From assembly GCA_016931855.1 (NCBI GenBank), contig JAFGDZ010000046.1, positions 1 through 64,000 on the forward strand: a DNA stretch of 64,000 bases, written 5' to 3'. Source of the DNA: Bacteroidales bacterium (GTDB taxonomy: Bacteria > Bacteroidota > Bacteroidia > Bacteroidales > Tenuifilaceae). The position numbers and the translations under genes were made by a program. A model generated the notes under the pieces. The model had not been told where the DNA came from. It searched no databases and saw only the letters and a list, made by a program, of their open reading frames with translations. This document shows positions 63,614 to 64,000 of the stretch, in pieces; position 1 is the stretch's first letter; the number at the start of each line of letters is the position of its first letter.

Positions 63614-63684
63614 TCGCTATTATGCTACTTGCTATCATTTAGCCAATTTCTTTTTTCAAATCTCTTTGGTCTGCACAATTATTG

Positions 63685-63692
63685 TATTTTTG
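63685..63692 (+). promoter_or_regulatory. -7 element for the DUF5606 gene
   Basis: TATTTTTG matches TAnnTTTG, with TTTG at 63665-63668 serving as a -33 element 16 bases upstream. It is 36 bases before the start codon. This is the best two-part promoter in the window. Confidence 0.6.
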
Positions 63693-63727
63693 TACCAACA
63701 ATTTAATTTCGAACATAATTTTTGCAT

Positions 63728-64000
63728 ATGGCATTGAAGGATATTCTAGCTATCTCCGGTCATTCCGGGTTGTTTAAGTTTGTTTCCCAAGGACGTCAGG
63801 GAATTATTGTGGAATCGTTAACCGACGGAAAACGTACCAATGTTCCCGCTTCTGCAAAGGTGAGTGGTCTTGCTGATATTGCTATTTATGCAGAAACCGG
63901 AGAGGTTCCCTTGCGTGAGGTGATGCTTAAGATTAAAAATATTTGCAACGCAGGCCCTGCCATCGACCCAAAATCCGATAACAATAAGCTAAAGGATTTC
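63728..64000 (+). CDS. DUF5606 domain protein, 5' part only
   Basis: 91 codons run off the right edge. The N-terminal block ALKDILAISGHSGLFKFV and the following VESLTDGKRTNVPASAKVS are the recognisable start of the DUF5606 family, a conserved Bacteroidota domain of unknown function. The protein is cytoplasmic so far. Its C terminus, often Gln- or Lys-rich in this family, is outside the window. Confidence 0.85.
   Translation, partial: MALKDILAISGHSGLFKFVSQGRQGIIVESLTDGKRTNVPASAKVSGLADIAIYAETGEVPLREVMLKIKNICNAGPAIDPKSDNNKLKDF

Overview
The window is chromosomal DNA from a member of the Bacteroidota, most likely a Bacteroidales/Marinilabiliales-type anaerobe or microaerobe. The evidence is -7 promoter elements of the form TAnnTTTG, the absence of Shine-Dalgarno sequences, a type IX secretion C-terminal sorting domain, a FeoA-FeoB fusion, and lineage-typical families (DUF3822, DUF3276, DUF5606, long NusB, DPP IV-type S9 peptidase). 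I see no prophage, insertion sequence, CRISPR array or rRNA. The species was not identified.

Layout. 1-9.2 kb: a broken tRNA-Asp-like fragment, rsmD and two conserved unknowns, a RecD-like helicase, then a minus-strand sugar-nucleotide operon (UDP-xylose synthase-like gene, rfbA, rfbC, rfbD, phosphoglucomutase, yjbQ). 9.6-19.1 kb: plus-strand housekeeping genes (rpsA, a STAS protein, rnz, guaA, an S41 protease, a DEAD-box helicase, an RlmL-like methyltransferase). 19.4-24.9 kb: a SiaB/SiaC signalling pair facing an unusual ABC transporter fusion and two secreted unknowns. 25-34 kb: DPP IV-like peptidase, MATE transporter, TPR protein, mtgA and a T9SS cargo protein. 34.4-40.7 kb: a six-gene operon encoding a membrane-bound heterodisulfide-reductase/DsrMK-like electron-transfer complex plus a methionine gamma-lyase-like enzyme. 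41.1-49.5 kb: a nucleoid protein and a divergent carotenoid cluster (crtB, crtI / crtD-like, cruF-like, acyltransferase, glycosyltransferase, TPR protein). 49.7-57.5 kb: an NhaD-like antiporter and a metal-uptake cluster (feoAB fusion, Cys-rich membrane protein, TonB receptor, two heavy-metal-binding proteins). 57.7-64 kb: conserved unknowns, nusB, a DUF1573 lipoprotein, yajC, ybbR-like, coaE, a TerB/DnaJ protein and a partial DUF5606 gene.

How the genes work together. The phosphoglucomutase can supply glucose-1-phosphate to RfbA, but RfbB is not in the window. The Hdr-like subunits together can carry electrons between a b-heme membrane module, several 4Fe-4S clusters, noncubane cysteine-rich sites and FAD. 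The carotenoid genes predict a hydrated, desaturated, glycosylated and acylated carotenoid. The most unusual non-coding signal is a set of 7-bp-periodic arrays (TTTRGTG, TCTAACG, CCTTTAA) at three separate intergenic sites in the same orientation. One set fills the gap before the cruF-like gene. All functional calls are by recognition of motifs and family features; no database search was run.
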